Below, piece after piece: positions 41,716 through 49,919 of a stretch of DNA of 53,088 nt. Position 1 is the first letter of the stretch; each line of letters begins with the position of its first letter. The notes under the pieces were generated by a model, which was given only the letters and a program-made list of their open reading frames with translations, did no database searches and was not told where the DNA came from. This stretch comes from Bacteroidota bacterium (GTDB lineage Bacteria > Bacteroidota > Ignavibacteria > Palsa-1295). The stretch covers positions 1 through 53,088 of the forward strand of contig JAJPIQ010000064.1 in assembly GCA_021324685.1 (NCBI GenBank). Direction: 5' to 3'. Position numbers and translations under genes: made by a program.

Positions 41716-43863
41716 TTAATTTTTCATCAAATGGCTTTCGTCATGCCCGGCATGCTGTTTGGTCCATTCCGACGAAATAAGATCGTCATTGATCTGGCGA
41801 TCGTATTTCGACCGAAGTTCTTCGACCCATTCCGTACGCAGTTCTGAAGCCCGGTCGTCCTGATACTGACTGGCCACTTCCTGCCGCGCCTCCTCGAACG
41901 ACTTCTGCTGCAGCGGCACCCGACGGTTCACCCGAACGATCGAATATCCGCCCTGGAACGAAAAAGGCTCTTTGATCTCATCGACGATAAAGTCGAAGGA
42001 GCGGCGCGCGAGTTCGTTCTCGTCCTTCATCATGAGTCCCCAGTGCCCGGCTTTTTGCTTGAATCCCGGGCGCTCGGTGTATTGGCGGGCCAGCGTATCG
42101 AAATTCTCCCCGGCGATCGCCCGCTTGTAGAGCGCTTTGGCAAGGGAATCTTTCGTTACGAAGATCTCCGAAATATCGATCCGTTCCGGCCACATGAATT
42201 TCGCTTTATGCGCTTCATAATACTTGCGCTCGTTCGCACTGTCCGGGACGACCTTCGACCAGACCCGCTTGTTCTCGAGATCGAACAGGATAATGCCGTT
42301 CTTATAGTCCTGCATGATCTTTTCGAACTCGGGATATTTGGTCGGAATGTTACGAGCTTCGATGTCCAGCGCGGCCTGTTCGACATTCTTATCGATGACG
42401 TCCCGAATGGCATTGCGAGCAAGCGGAGAGCCCGGATTCGCGGTCAATGTATCGACCAGCGATCCAACGGTCCAGCGAATATCGCCCGTGTGAAAGATCT
42501 CCCGATTGCGATCGGTTAGCTTCTTCGCCCAGTTGGTATCGGCCGAGGTACGCGAAGAATCGACATGCGCCATGATATAATTAAGCGCCGACGAATCCAT
42601 GCGATAGTGCTGCCCGGCTTCGAGGGAAGCCAGGTATTTCTGCTTGTCCTCTTCGAAGAAATACCGTTTATAAAATTGCTTGAGTTGATCTTTAGACTCA
42701 TCGAACGTCTTCGGAGCAACGCCATTGAGCCGCTTGATAATGTGGTAACCAAAACTGGTGCGGACGAGACCCGAAATCTCACCGTCCTTCAGGCTATAGG
42801 CAGCTTTATCGAACGCCGCTTCGGTACGGCGCGTATCGTGATTGATCGTGTCCATATCGCCACCGCGTACGGCCGAGGGTTTATCGTCGGAAGATTCTCT
42901 GGCGACCTGCTCGAAGTTCGCACCGTTTCGGACCACCTGCAGCAGGCTATCGGCACGATGGTAAAACGGCAGCGTATCGACGCCACCGACCTTGGGGACC
43001 GAAACCAGAATATGTTCTACATGAACACCGCCCGTGTGTGGAATTTTCTCGTAGAGATAGATCACATGGTATCCATACCGTGTCTTGACCGGCGTTTTCG
43101 AATACTGGCCGGGCTGAAGCGAGAAGACAGCATCTTCGAACGGTCTCACGGTCATGCCGGCCATGAAGAACCCAAGGTCACCGCCCGCTTTGGCGCTCGC
43201 ATGATCGTCGGAGCCGTCCCAGTTTTCCATTTTGGATGTGTCCAAATGTTTTGGCTGCGCCCGATAATCTTGCTCATATAATACGGTCCTCTCCCCGGGG
43301 GACATGCAAACGTATTCGATTGGAAAACCGGCATTCAGCATTTCGATCGCGCGCATCGCTTTTTGATAGGCGCGGAGCGTGTCGGCGGGATCGTTCCAGT
43401 TCTTGACCGATGCTAAAAAGTGTGCGGCATGAACTTCCCACTGCCGCCGCTCGAAGATCGCTTTGACGGCAGGATCGGTCAGTTCTTTATCCAGGATATA
43501 TGGGCCGGCAAGCATCTGCCGGTAGCCTGCGATCTCCTTTTGGACGGAAGGGTCCCGGTCCAGGCCTTCTTCCGTCGCTTCCTGAAGTTTCAGGCGATAA
43601 TCGGCATAAACGCTAAGAAAGTCCTTTAAGCTATCAAGGGTTGTCGAATAAGCCGGCTTGCCGTTCATGCGCTGGAACGCATCTTCAAATTCCGGAAGGG
43701 AGACCTGGCCGCCTTTCCACTTTATGAGCCAGGGACCCTCCGCATCGTTTTTGGAATTGGTCTTCTGAGCCAGAACATATGGAGCAAAGGCGGTAACGAG
43801 AAGGGTCAGGGCCAGTCCGAACGAAAAATTTCGGAAATGCCAGCGACAAGAAATGAATTGCAT
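41716..43863 (-). CDS. Large periplasmic peptidyl-prolyl isomerase (PpiC/SurA-like)
   Basis: The 715-aa product has a signal peptide (cleavage near YVLA/QKT), a PpiD/SurA-type N-terminal helical region (QVSLPEFEDAFQRMNG ... DFLSVYADYRLKLQEA), and two parvulin domains. The first (about 115-285) ends in PFEDAVFSLQPGQYSKTPVKTRYGYHVIYL; the second (about 290-395) ends in GEISGLVRTSFGYHIIKRL. A further C-terminal rotamase-like segment (about 570-690; DISEIFVTKDSLAKALY and YSIVRVNRRV) makes it longer than SurA, as in many Bacteroidota homologues. The ATG at 43861-43863 begins the signal peptide; an upstream start would add an unlikely tail. Confidence 0.87.
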   Translation of the reverse strand: MQFISCRWHFRNFSFGLALTLLVTAFAPYVLAQKTNSKNDAEGPWLIKWKGGQVSLPEFEDAFQRMNGKPAYSTTLDSLKDFLSVYADYRLKLQEATEEGLDRDPSVQKEIAGYRQMLAGPYILDKELTDPAVKAIFERRQWEVHAAHFLASVKNWNDPADTLRAYQKAMRAIEMLNAGFPIEYVCMSPGERTVLYEQDYRAQPKHLDTSKMENWDGSDDHASAKAGGDLGFFMAGMTVRPFEDAVFSLQPGQYSKTPVKTRYGYHVIYLYEKIPHTGGVHVEHILVSVPKVGGVDTLPFYHRADSLLQVVRNGANFEQVARESSDDKPSAVRGGDMDTINHDTRRTEAAFDKAAYSLKDGEISGLVRTSFGYHIIKRLNGVAPKTFDESKDQLKQFYKRYFFEEDKQKYLASLEAGQHYRMDSSALNYIMAHVDSSRTSADTNWAKKLTDRNREIFHTGDIRWTVGSLVDTLTANPGSPLARNAIRDVIDKNVEQAALDIEARNIPTKYPEFEKIMQDYKNGIILFDLENKRVWSKVVPDSANERKYYEAHKAKFMWPERIDISEIFVTKDSLAKALYKRAIAGENFDTLARQYTERPGFKQKAGHWGLMMKDENELARRSFDFIVDEIKEPFSFQGGYSIVRVNRRVPLQQKSFEEARQEVASQYQDDRASELRTEWVEELRSKYDRQINDDLISSEWTKQHAGHDESHLMKN

Positions 43864-44022
43864 TGAGTCCTTGAAATTTGAACGGATAAACGAGAACGAT
43901 GGGCCGGCGAATCTTCCTGCCCATATAGCCAAAATTCAACGCCTCTTGTTGTAATTTTGGTTCGCGAGAATTCAACGATGGGGCACGGTCTGCCTATCTG
44001 AATCTGGGGGCAATTGTATGAA

Positions 44023-44047
44023 AAAAGCGGAGAAATCCTCCGCTTTT
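44023..44047 (-). terminator. Intrinsic terminator after the transketolase C-terminal gene
   Basis: Arms AAAAGCGGAG and CTCCGCTTTT with an AAATC loop; on the minus strand the stem runs into six Ts. Ends 16 nt beyond the stop at 44063. Confidence 0.85.
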
Positions 44048-44062
44048 CAACGATCATTTTAC

Positions 44063-45139
44063 TTATTTCTTTCTCGCAATTGCTCTTAAGACCGCGGCCT
44101 TTATATCTTTACTGGTGAGTCCAAAGAATTGCATCAGTTCGTCCGGCTTGCCGGAACCGCCAAACGTATCCTTGACTCCGACAAATTCGAGCGGCGTCGG
44201 GATTTCCTGTGCGAGGACCTCGGCAACGGCGCCCCCTAAGCCGGCATTGATCTGATGCTCTTCGGCCGTTACCATTGCCCCGGTTTCTTTTGCGGCATTG
44301 ATAATAGCCGTGCGGTCCAGCGGCTTAATCGTGGACATATTGATCACGCGGACATTGATCCCCTCGCCTTCGAGTTCGTATGCCGCTTGTAACGATTCCC
44401 AGACCATCGGCCCACAGGCAATGACCGTGGCATCGTTCCCCTCTTTGAACGTCTGGGCTTTGCCGATCTCGAACGGCGTATCCTCTCGTGTAAAACTTGG
44501 CACATCGACACGGCCGAATCGAATATACGCCGGTCCATAGGTCTCCCCCACCGCGACGGTCGCTTTTTTCGCTTCGAGAAAATCGCAGGGAACGACGAGC
44601 GTCATGTTCGGCAATACTCGAATGATGGCGATCTCTTCGAGCGCCTGATGCGTCGCGCCGTCCTCGCCAACGGAAATTCCTGCGTGCCCTCCGCCAATCT
44701 TGACATTCGCATCGTTATACGCGCAGGAAATCCGGAGCATATCGGTATTGCGGCATGCCGCAAAGGCGCCGTAGGTCGCAAAGAACGGGACCATTCCGGA
44801 AAGCGCAAGGCCCGTGGCGACGAGCGTTGCCGTCGCTTCGGTAATGCCCATCGAGAAGAATCGGTCTGGGAATTTATCCTTGAAGTACGAGGTCATCACA
44901 GAGCCGGTGATGTCCCCGCCGAGTACCACGACATTGTCGTACTTCTCGCCCAGTACGACCAGCCCCTCACCGAACCCGAAGCGCGTGGCTTTTTTGCCCT
45001 GCATCTCGAATCTCGGCTGCGAGGAATGGGCTGGGGCAGGATTTTTCAAATTAGCACCGTCGCCATCCAACGGTCGTTGGCCTCCCACGGCTACTTCTTT
45101 CAGTGATAATGTTTTATCCAATAATTCTGATGTTGCCAT
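44063..45139 (-). CDS. Transketolase, C-terminal (pyrimidine-binding) half
   Basis: The 358-aa product is the second subunit of a split transketolase of the pentose phosphate pathway. It carries the pyrimidine domain (FSMGITEATATLVATGLALSG, the ITE glutamate activates thiamine diphosphate) and the C-terminal domain (DATVIACGPMVWESL ... TAEEHQINAGLGGAVAEVL). The first 48 residues are an unusual extension. It follows the N-terminal subunit gene after 90 nt. Split transketolases of this type are normal in many bacteria and archaea, so this is not a frameshift. Confidence 0.93.
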   Translation of the reverse strand: MATSELLDKTLSLKEVAVGGQRPLDGDGANLKNPAPAHSSQPRFEMQGKKATRFGFGEGLVVLGEKYDNVVVLGGDITGSVMTSYFKDKFPDRFFSMGITEATATLVATGLALSGMVPFFATYGAFAACRNTDMLRISCAYNDANVKIGGGHAGISVGEDGATHQALEEIAIIRVLPNMTLVVPCDFLEAKKATVAVGETYGPAYIRFGRVDVPSFTREDTPFEIGKAQTFKEGNDATVIACGPMVWESLQAAYELEGEGINVRVINMSTIKPLDRTAIINAAKETGAMVTAEEHQINAGLGGAVAEVLAQEIPTPLEFVGVKDTFGGSGKPDELMQFFGLTSKDIKAAVLRAIARKK

Positions 45140-45229
45140 TGTAGAAAAATCCTAATCCCTCAAAAATCTTCCTAATCCCAGATTTCAAAAGCTAATCTCA
45201 AAGTCTTCCCGGGTCTCGTGCTTCCGAGC

Positions 45230-46180
45230 TTACACGAGCTCTTTCAAGGCCTCGACGGCCTGCTCCTTATTCGGCGGCTTGCCGTGCCAGCGGTAGTCGT
45301 CCTGCATAAAGCTGACACCCTGCCCCATAAAGGTATGCGCAACGATGCATGTTGGCCGGCCGACTACACTCCGGGCCTCTTTAAATGCCGCCCGTAACTC
45401 ATTGATATTATTGCCGTTGCACTCGATCACGTGAAAATTGAATGCGCGGAATTTTTCACCTACCGGATTGAGCTTCAATACGTCCTCGGTGCGTCCATCG
45501 ATCTGGCAATTATTGCGATCGACGATCATAGTAAAGTTATCGAGCTCCCAGTGCGCCGCGATCAATGCGGCTTCCCAAATCTCGCCTTCCGAGAGTTCGC
45601 CATCGCCGGTCAGAGCAAAAACACGACGTCCGTTTTTATCGACCCTTTTATCGGCGAGTGCCATACCGACGGCAATTCCGAGCCCCTGCCCGAGCGAGCC
45701 GGTGGAACTTTCTATGCCCGGTAGTCCCATATCTCGACCCGGATGTCCCTGCAGGCGAGAGTTGAACTTACGCAATGTCAATAGTTCTGGCTTCGGGAAA
45801 AATCCTGCATTGGCGAGCGTGGCATAGAGCACCGGGCACATATGGCCCGCAGAAAGAATGAAGCGGTCCCGCTCGGGCCACCACGGATTTTTGGGGTCAT
45901 AGCGCATAACGCCGCCGAAATGGAGCGTTGCGAAAATATCGGCGCTTCCCAGAGGACCACCGGAGTGGCCGCTGCCGGCCTCGACTAATTCACGAATGAT
46001 ATCGCGCCGGATGGTCTGTGCGATCTCGTGAAGTTCGGCATCCGTACGATCTGCCGAATTTACAAACGGAGTGAAGGTGTCGTAGTTGTACTGCCTGACA
46101 AGCTCGGGATTGGGTGTTGGCCGCGTCGGGCCATGAAAACCGGTCGTCAGGGGATAAATTTGGTGCGTGAACCGTGCCAT
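45230..46180 (-). CDS. Transketolase, N-terminal (ThDP-binding) half
   Basis: The 316-aa product has the thiamine-diphosphate module: AGSGHSGGPLGSADI, GHMCPVLYATLANAG, SLGQGLGIAVGMALADK, and the GDGELSEGEIWEAALIAAHWELDNFTMIVDRN segments (GDG-N motif for Mg-ThDP). It acts with the adjacent C-terminal half. The frame is open to a TTG at 46237, but the ATG at 46178-46180 is preferred; neither has a strong Shine-Dalgarno. Confidence 0.93.
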   Translation of the reverse strand: MARFTHQIYPLTTGFHGPTRPTPNPELVRQYNYDTFTPFVNSADRTDAELHEIAQTIRRDIIRELVEAGSGHSGGPLGSADIFATLHFGGVMRYDPKNPWWPERDRFILSAGHMCPVLYATLANAGFFPKPELLTLRKFNSRLQGHPGRDMGLPGIESSTGSLGQGLGIAVGMALADKRVDKNGRRVFALTGDGELSEGEIWEAALIAAHWELDNFTMIVDRNNCQIDGRTEDVLKLNPVGEKFRAFNFHVIECNGNNINELRAAFKEARSVVGRPTCIVAHTFMGQGVSFMQDDYRWHGKPPNKEQAVEALKELV

Positions 46181-46439
46181 CGAGGAAGGAGGATAAATTC
46201 GGTGGCTGAAAGAGAGAGAACAAAGAAATGGTTTCAAAAATGTAATTTTCTATCGTCATCCTGTTCTTGAAGCCGGGGACCAGAAAATCTGTAAGGCAAA
46301 ACGTAACCAGGAAAGACGGTAAGCCCAGGAAAAACGAGGGACTTTTTCTTTGCTTCATGGGAGCTTCATTGCTCAACTCGAGGAGACGCTTTCCCGAAGC
46401 AAGTCTCCTCAGACAAAAATTTTTAGGCAGGTCTATGCC

Positions 46440-47150
46440 TTACAGGCGATACCGAACTCCGACCGCCCCATCGAAATCAAGATCGAAATAATGGGCAATG
46501 GGAACCATCGGGCCGGACTCGACAAAAAATTCCATGCGGGAGGCTGCCGGCATAATACACATACCGAGGATCGCTCGGCCACCGATCCCAAAGCCGCGGT
46601 CTTCCGTGTTGCTAAAACTTTCCTTCTCCCATTCATGGGTATAGAAGGTATTGATCCCTTTCGCGAACGCGACGGCCAAACCCGGTCCGGCATATTCGGA
46701 AATGGTAGTGGAACGGAACGCATGAAAGAACCAGACATAGTCCAATTGCATACGGGGGGAACCGAAGTAGTCGGGACCGAAACCGAGATCGATCGCACGC
46801 TGGGGATTGAACGTATACCGCATCGAAATTCCCGCAGGATTGCCGAGTTGAAGGCCGAAACTGATCGGCCGAACCGGCAGCGTAGAGATCGGTGCGATTG
46901 GCCCTGCCGACGAGGGTGCGACCGCAGCCGGAGCGCTCGCCGATCCAGGCGCGATCGTCGATCCAGGTGCGCTCGTGGATGCAGGCGCGGCCGCGGCTTG
47001 AGCGCTCGTCGCGGCTTGGGTGCTCGTCGCGCCTTGAGCGTTCCCGGGTGCAGCCACGGTTCCACCCGTTTGCTGAGCCACAGCAGCCGCGGCAAAAAAA
47101 ATGCTGGCGAAACACATGAAGATGCCGTTTTTAAGAGAGACAAAATTCAT
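46440..47150 (-). CDS. Outer-membrane protein with Ala/Ser/Pro-rich N-terminal linker
   Basis: The 236-aa product has a signal peptide (cleavage near AAVA/QQT), a low-complexity segment of about 60 residues (QAATSAQAAAAPASTSAPGS-like), then a barrel-like domain with SFGLQLGNPAGISMRYTF, LGFGPDYF, MQLDYVWFFHAF, YAGPGLAVAF and a terminal GAVGVRYRL. The barrel resembles small Bacteroidota outer-membrane proteins (BAPKO_0422/DUF3996-like), but I am not sure of the family. ATG at 47148-47150 gives the best signal peptide; a longer antisense frame across this region is a shadow. Confidence 0.68.
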   Translation of the reverse strand: MNFVSLKNGIFMCFASIFFAAAAVAQQTGGTVAAPGNAQGATSTQAATSAQAAAAPASTSAPGSTIAPGSASAPAAVAPSSAGPIAPISTLPVRPISFGLQLGNPAGISMRYTFNPQRAIDLGFGPDYFGSPRMQLDYVWFFHAFRSTTISEYAGPGLAVAFAKGINTFYTHEWEKESFSNTEDRGFGIGGRAILGMCIMPAASRMEFFVESGPMVPIAHYFDLDFDGAVGVRYRL

Positions 47151-47388
47151 ATTCAGGTCAATACTTCGAACTGGGGTCAATACTTCTGGTTCAAGCCGAT
47201 ACTCTTACGGCCAATTTCCCTATATAGAGATGTAACTCCGAACGAGAAGGTGAATAACAGAAGAACGTCAACTGCAGCCTTTTACAATTGCGGCCACTTT
47301 GGATCCGTTCCAGGAAAAGCGCGCGATCCTGACTTTAAATTATGTCAGGAAAACGGTCTGAAGTTCGTGAATGAGGATTAGTTAGACA

Positions 47389-47420
47389 ATACTTCGATTT
47401 ACAAATACTTCGATTTACAA
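47389..47420. repeat. 16-bp perfect tandem duplication
   Basis: ATACTTCGATTTACAA occurs twice head to tail (47389-47404 and 47405-47420); a diverged third piece (AACTTCCATTTGACAA) follows immediately. Confidence 0.9.
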
Positions 47421-47541
47421 AACTTCCATTTGACAATGGTAAGCGATAAAATAGGTTCCCTCTCGTCGATGGGCGGGTTCCCGTTCGATCGACGGAAAGG
47501 CAGCGCTTCTCCAGTAGTCCGAAAAGGTAGTCCGCAAAAAG

Positions 47542-47567
47542 AAAAAAGCCGGGCATTGCCCGGCTTT
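47542..47567 (-). terminator. Intrinsic terminator of the hsp20 gene
   Basis: Arms AAAGCCGGGC and GCCCGGCTTT with an ATT loop; on the minus strand six Ts follow. It lies about 45 nt beyond the hsp20 stop at 47613. Confidence 0.87.
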
Positions 47568-47612
47568 CGTTTAGTTGCAATTGAGCCGGAATTACGCTAT
47601 CGCGCGTTATCG

Positions 47613-48137
47613 TTAACGTTTTTCCTGACCGTTACCATTCTTTTGGCCATTCGTCAATGTAACCTCCCCATTTTTTCGTATTCCGCCGGAGATCTTCACT
47701 TCACGTTCTTTCGGCTTGGAAGGCTCTTTTTTCGGTACCATGATTTCGAGGACGCCGTCCTTGAAATCGGCCTGGATATTTTCCTCCTTCACGTCTTCGG
47801 GTAGCGTGAATTGTCGAACGAATTCGCCATACGACCGCTCCATACGATAGAAATTCCGATCGTGATGTTCTTCCTCCCGCTTTTTTTCACCTCGGATGGT
47901 GAGTACTCCTTCGCTGATGGTGACCTTTACATCGTCCGAGTTCAGGCCCGGCAACTCGGCGATGAAGTAGAGGTTATCCTTGTCTTCATTGATATCGACC
48001 GAAGGATTGAAATTGCCCTGATTAAGGGCGGGAGAGAAATTGAAAAAATTGCGGTCGAAATCCTCAAAAAGTCGTCGCATGCCGCGGGTGGCGAGGTCGA
48101 GCTCACGGCGCGGCGATTCCCATTTAATGAGTGCCAT
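47613..48137 (-). CDS. Hsp20 family small heat-shock protein
   Basis: ATP-independent holdase that binds unfolding proteins; cytoplasmic. The 174-aa product has an N-terminal arm with RRLFEDFDRNFF, the alpha-crystallin domain (about 46-140; PSVDINEDKDNLYFIAELPGL, GVLTIRGEKK, ADFKDGVLEIMVPK with the LxIxVPK edge strand), and a C-terminal extension VKISGG in place of a strict IXI motif, ending in a Gly/Asn/Lys-rich tail. AAGGAC 10 nt before the ATG is the likely RBS. No CIRCE-type inverted repeat is visible upstream. Confidence 0.95.
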   Translation of the reverse strand: MALIKWESPRRELDLATRGMRRLFEDFDRNFFNFSPALNQGNFNPSVDINEDKDNLYFIAELPGLNSDDVKVTISEGVLTIRGEKKREEEHHDRNFYRMERSYGEFVRQFTLPEDVKEENIQADFKDGVLEIMVPKKEPSKPKEREVKISGGIRKNGEVTLTNGQKNGNGQEKR

Positions 48138-48355
48138 ACTTTAAGTCCTTTCCATTGTGATGAGTTTAACCTACGATGGTGTTTTGCCGCACCGATTAGT
48201 AAATGCGTGCCACACGATAAAACTCTACATTTTCCACTATTTTCAGTGTCGACGGTCGCAAAGCTGGCAGACGAACCGGAAATTATTTCCGACCGATATG
48301 AAATTTTTTCAGGCTCCCACGTGTCCAGTGAGTTTGCTCTGAACCCCGTCCTGAC

Positions 48356-49915
48356 GTGACTGCACGAGAATATTTCGATATGGGCCTTGCCCTGGAGCAA
48401 AATGGCCAGGCCGATCTTGCCCTTGCGACCTATGCCCGCATGACGTCGTTGTGGCCGAAGGAAATCGCCCCCTATCACCGCCTTTCGGTCCTCGCCCTTC
48501 GCGATAAAGACGCTGCCCATGCCTTGGTATGGATCGATAAAGCACTCGAGGTCGATCGCGGACTCGTGGAACTTTGGAACAATCGCGGCCTTGCGCTTAC
48601 GGAACTGGGCCGGTACGACGAAGCCAAACGTGCATTCGACGAGGCCATCGCCATCCGGGAAGAGAACTGGGATGCCTATTACAATCTCGGCCGCATGCTC
48701 TTTTTGCAAAAGCGATTCGAAGAAGCCGAGCCGGTCCTTCGACGAGCTGCCGAACTCGACCAGCGGTCTGCCATGACGTTCAATAATCTCGGACTCGTCT
48801 ATCATCAACTGCATCGCTACGATGAGGCCTGCGCGGCATTCGATCGGGCGATCGAGATCGATCCCACCTACATCGAAGCGCGCTCGAATAAAGGCGCTTC
48901 TTTATTCCTCTCACGCCGGTTTCGTGACGCGGAATCGCAATGGCGCGAAACGCTCCGCGACGCGCCCGAAGAGGCCGGCGTTCATTATAATCTCGCCTCG
49001 CTCCTGCTCTGTCAGGGGAACCTCGCCGATGGGTTCCGGGAATACGAATGGCGCTGGAAAACGAAGGGCTGGGTTCCCATGCGGACCTATCATGGACGCC
49101 CGTTGTGGGACGGCGATGCCGCGGGCGGGGAGACGATCCTCGTCTGGCATGAGCAGGGATTTGGCGACACGATCCAGTTCGTGCGGTTCGTCCAGGAACT
49201 TTCAAGGCAGAACGTGGAAATCGTTCTCGAAGTCCAAGCGGAACTCTATCGGCTGCTGGCGGCATCGTTCAGTCTTCCGAACGTTCGGATCATTCGCGGC
49301 GGCACGAATCCCCCGACCTTCGATTATCATATTCCCCTCCTCAGCCTTCCCTCGATCCTCGGGATCCAATATGAGACGTTCCCAGCTTTTAAACCCTATG
49401 TACGGCCACGGGGATGGGAAGTGGATGAGTGGCGGATGAAATTAAAGAAGATGACTCCGGTAGAACATCGAAAGAAAAAGAAAATCGGTATCGCCTGGGC
49501 CGGCAATCCAAGCCATCCGGCCGATCATAATCGTTCCATGTCCTGGAATACCTTCGCCCCGATTGTCGAGTCGTATAAAGACCGGTTTCAGTTCTTCGAT
49601 CTTCAGCCGACGTCTTCCTCTGGACCGGCAGACAACATGATCGTGCTTGGGGACCAGCTGAAGGACTTCGGAGTGACCGCTGCGATCATGGCCAATCTCG
49701 ATCTGGTGATCTCCGTCGATACCTCCATCGTTCATTTAGCGGGGGCGCTGGGCCGGAGGGTCTGGAATCTTCTTTCCTATACCCCGGACTGGCGCTGGAA
49801 GATCGGGGACGAACGTACCCCGTGGTATCCTTCCATGACGCTGTTCTGGCAACAATCGCCCTCCTCCTGGGACAACGTCATTTCCGAAGTGATCGAAACT
49901 TTGTCCCTCGAATAG
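48356..49915 (+). CDS. TPR-repeat protein fused to a GT9-like glycosyltransferase domain
   Basis: The 519-aa product has tetratricopeptide repeats over residues about 1-215 (for example AREYFDMGLALEQNGQADLALATYARM and FNNLGLVYHQLHRYDEACAAFDRAI) and a C-terminal GT-B-like domain (about 240-519) with LVWHEQGFGDTIQFVRFV, IGIAWAGNPSHPADHNRSMSW, and ISVDTSIVHLAGALGRRVWNLL. This arrangement is known in bacterial GT9/GT41-like proteins. GTG at 48356 fits the first TPR helix; ATG six codons later is the alternative. It leads a three-gene run with asparagine synthase and a GT4 enzyme. Confidence 0.85.
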   Translation: MTAREYFDMGLALEQNGQADLALATYARMTSLWPKEIAPYHRLSVLALRDKDAAHALVWIDKALEVDRGLVELWNNRGLALTELGRYDEAKRAFDEAIAIREENWDAYYNLGRMLFLQKRFEEAEPVLRRAAELDQRSAMTFNNLGLVYHQLHRYDEACAAFDRAIEIDPTYIEARSNKGASLFLSRRFRDAESQWRETLRDAPEEAGVHYNLASLLLCQGNLADGFREYEWRWKTKGWVPMRTYHGRPLWDGDAAGGETILVWHEQGFGDTIQFVRFVQELSRQNVEIVLEVQAELYRLLAASFSLPNVRIIRGGTNPPTFDYHIPLLSLPSILGIQYETFPAFKPYVRPRGWEVDEWRMKLKKMTPVEHRKKKKIGIAWAGNPSHPADHNRSMSWNTFAPIVESYKDRFQFFDLQPTSSSGPADNMIVLGDQLKDFGVTAAIMANLDLVISVDTSIVHLAGALGRRVWNLLSYTPDWRWKIGDERTPWYPSMTLFWQQSPSSWDNVISEVIETLSLE

Positions 49916-49919
49916 TGGC

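Larger units (their letters stand above)
47151..47612. other. Intergenic stretch between outer-membrane protein and Hsp20 genes
   Basis: These 460 nt hold the 16-bp tandem duplication at 47389-47420 and the terminator at 47542-47567. ATACTTC appears several times (around 47161, 47181, 47389, 47405), suggesting local duplication. No coding frame with convincing bias is seen. The promoter of the minus-strand gene at 46440 should lie at the left side. Confidence 0.6.

Noticed and set aside
44063-46180. Transketolase broken by a frameshift
   Set aside because: Two-gene transketolases are normal; both halves have their own starts and a 90-nt gap.
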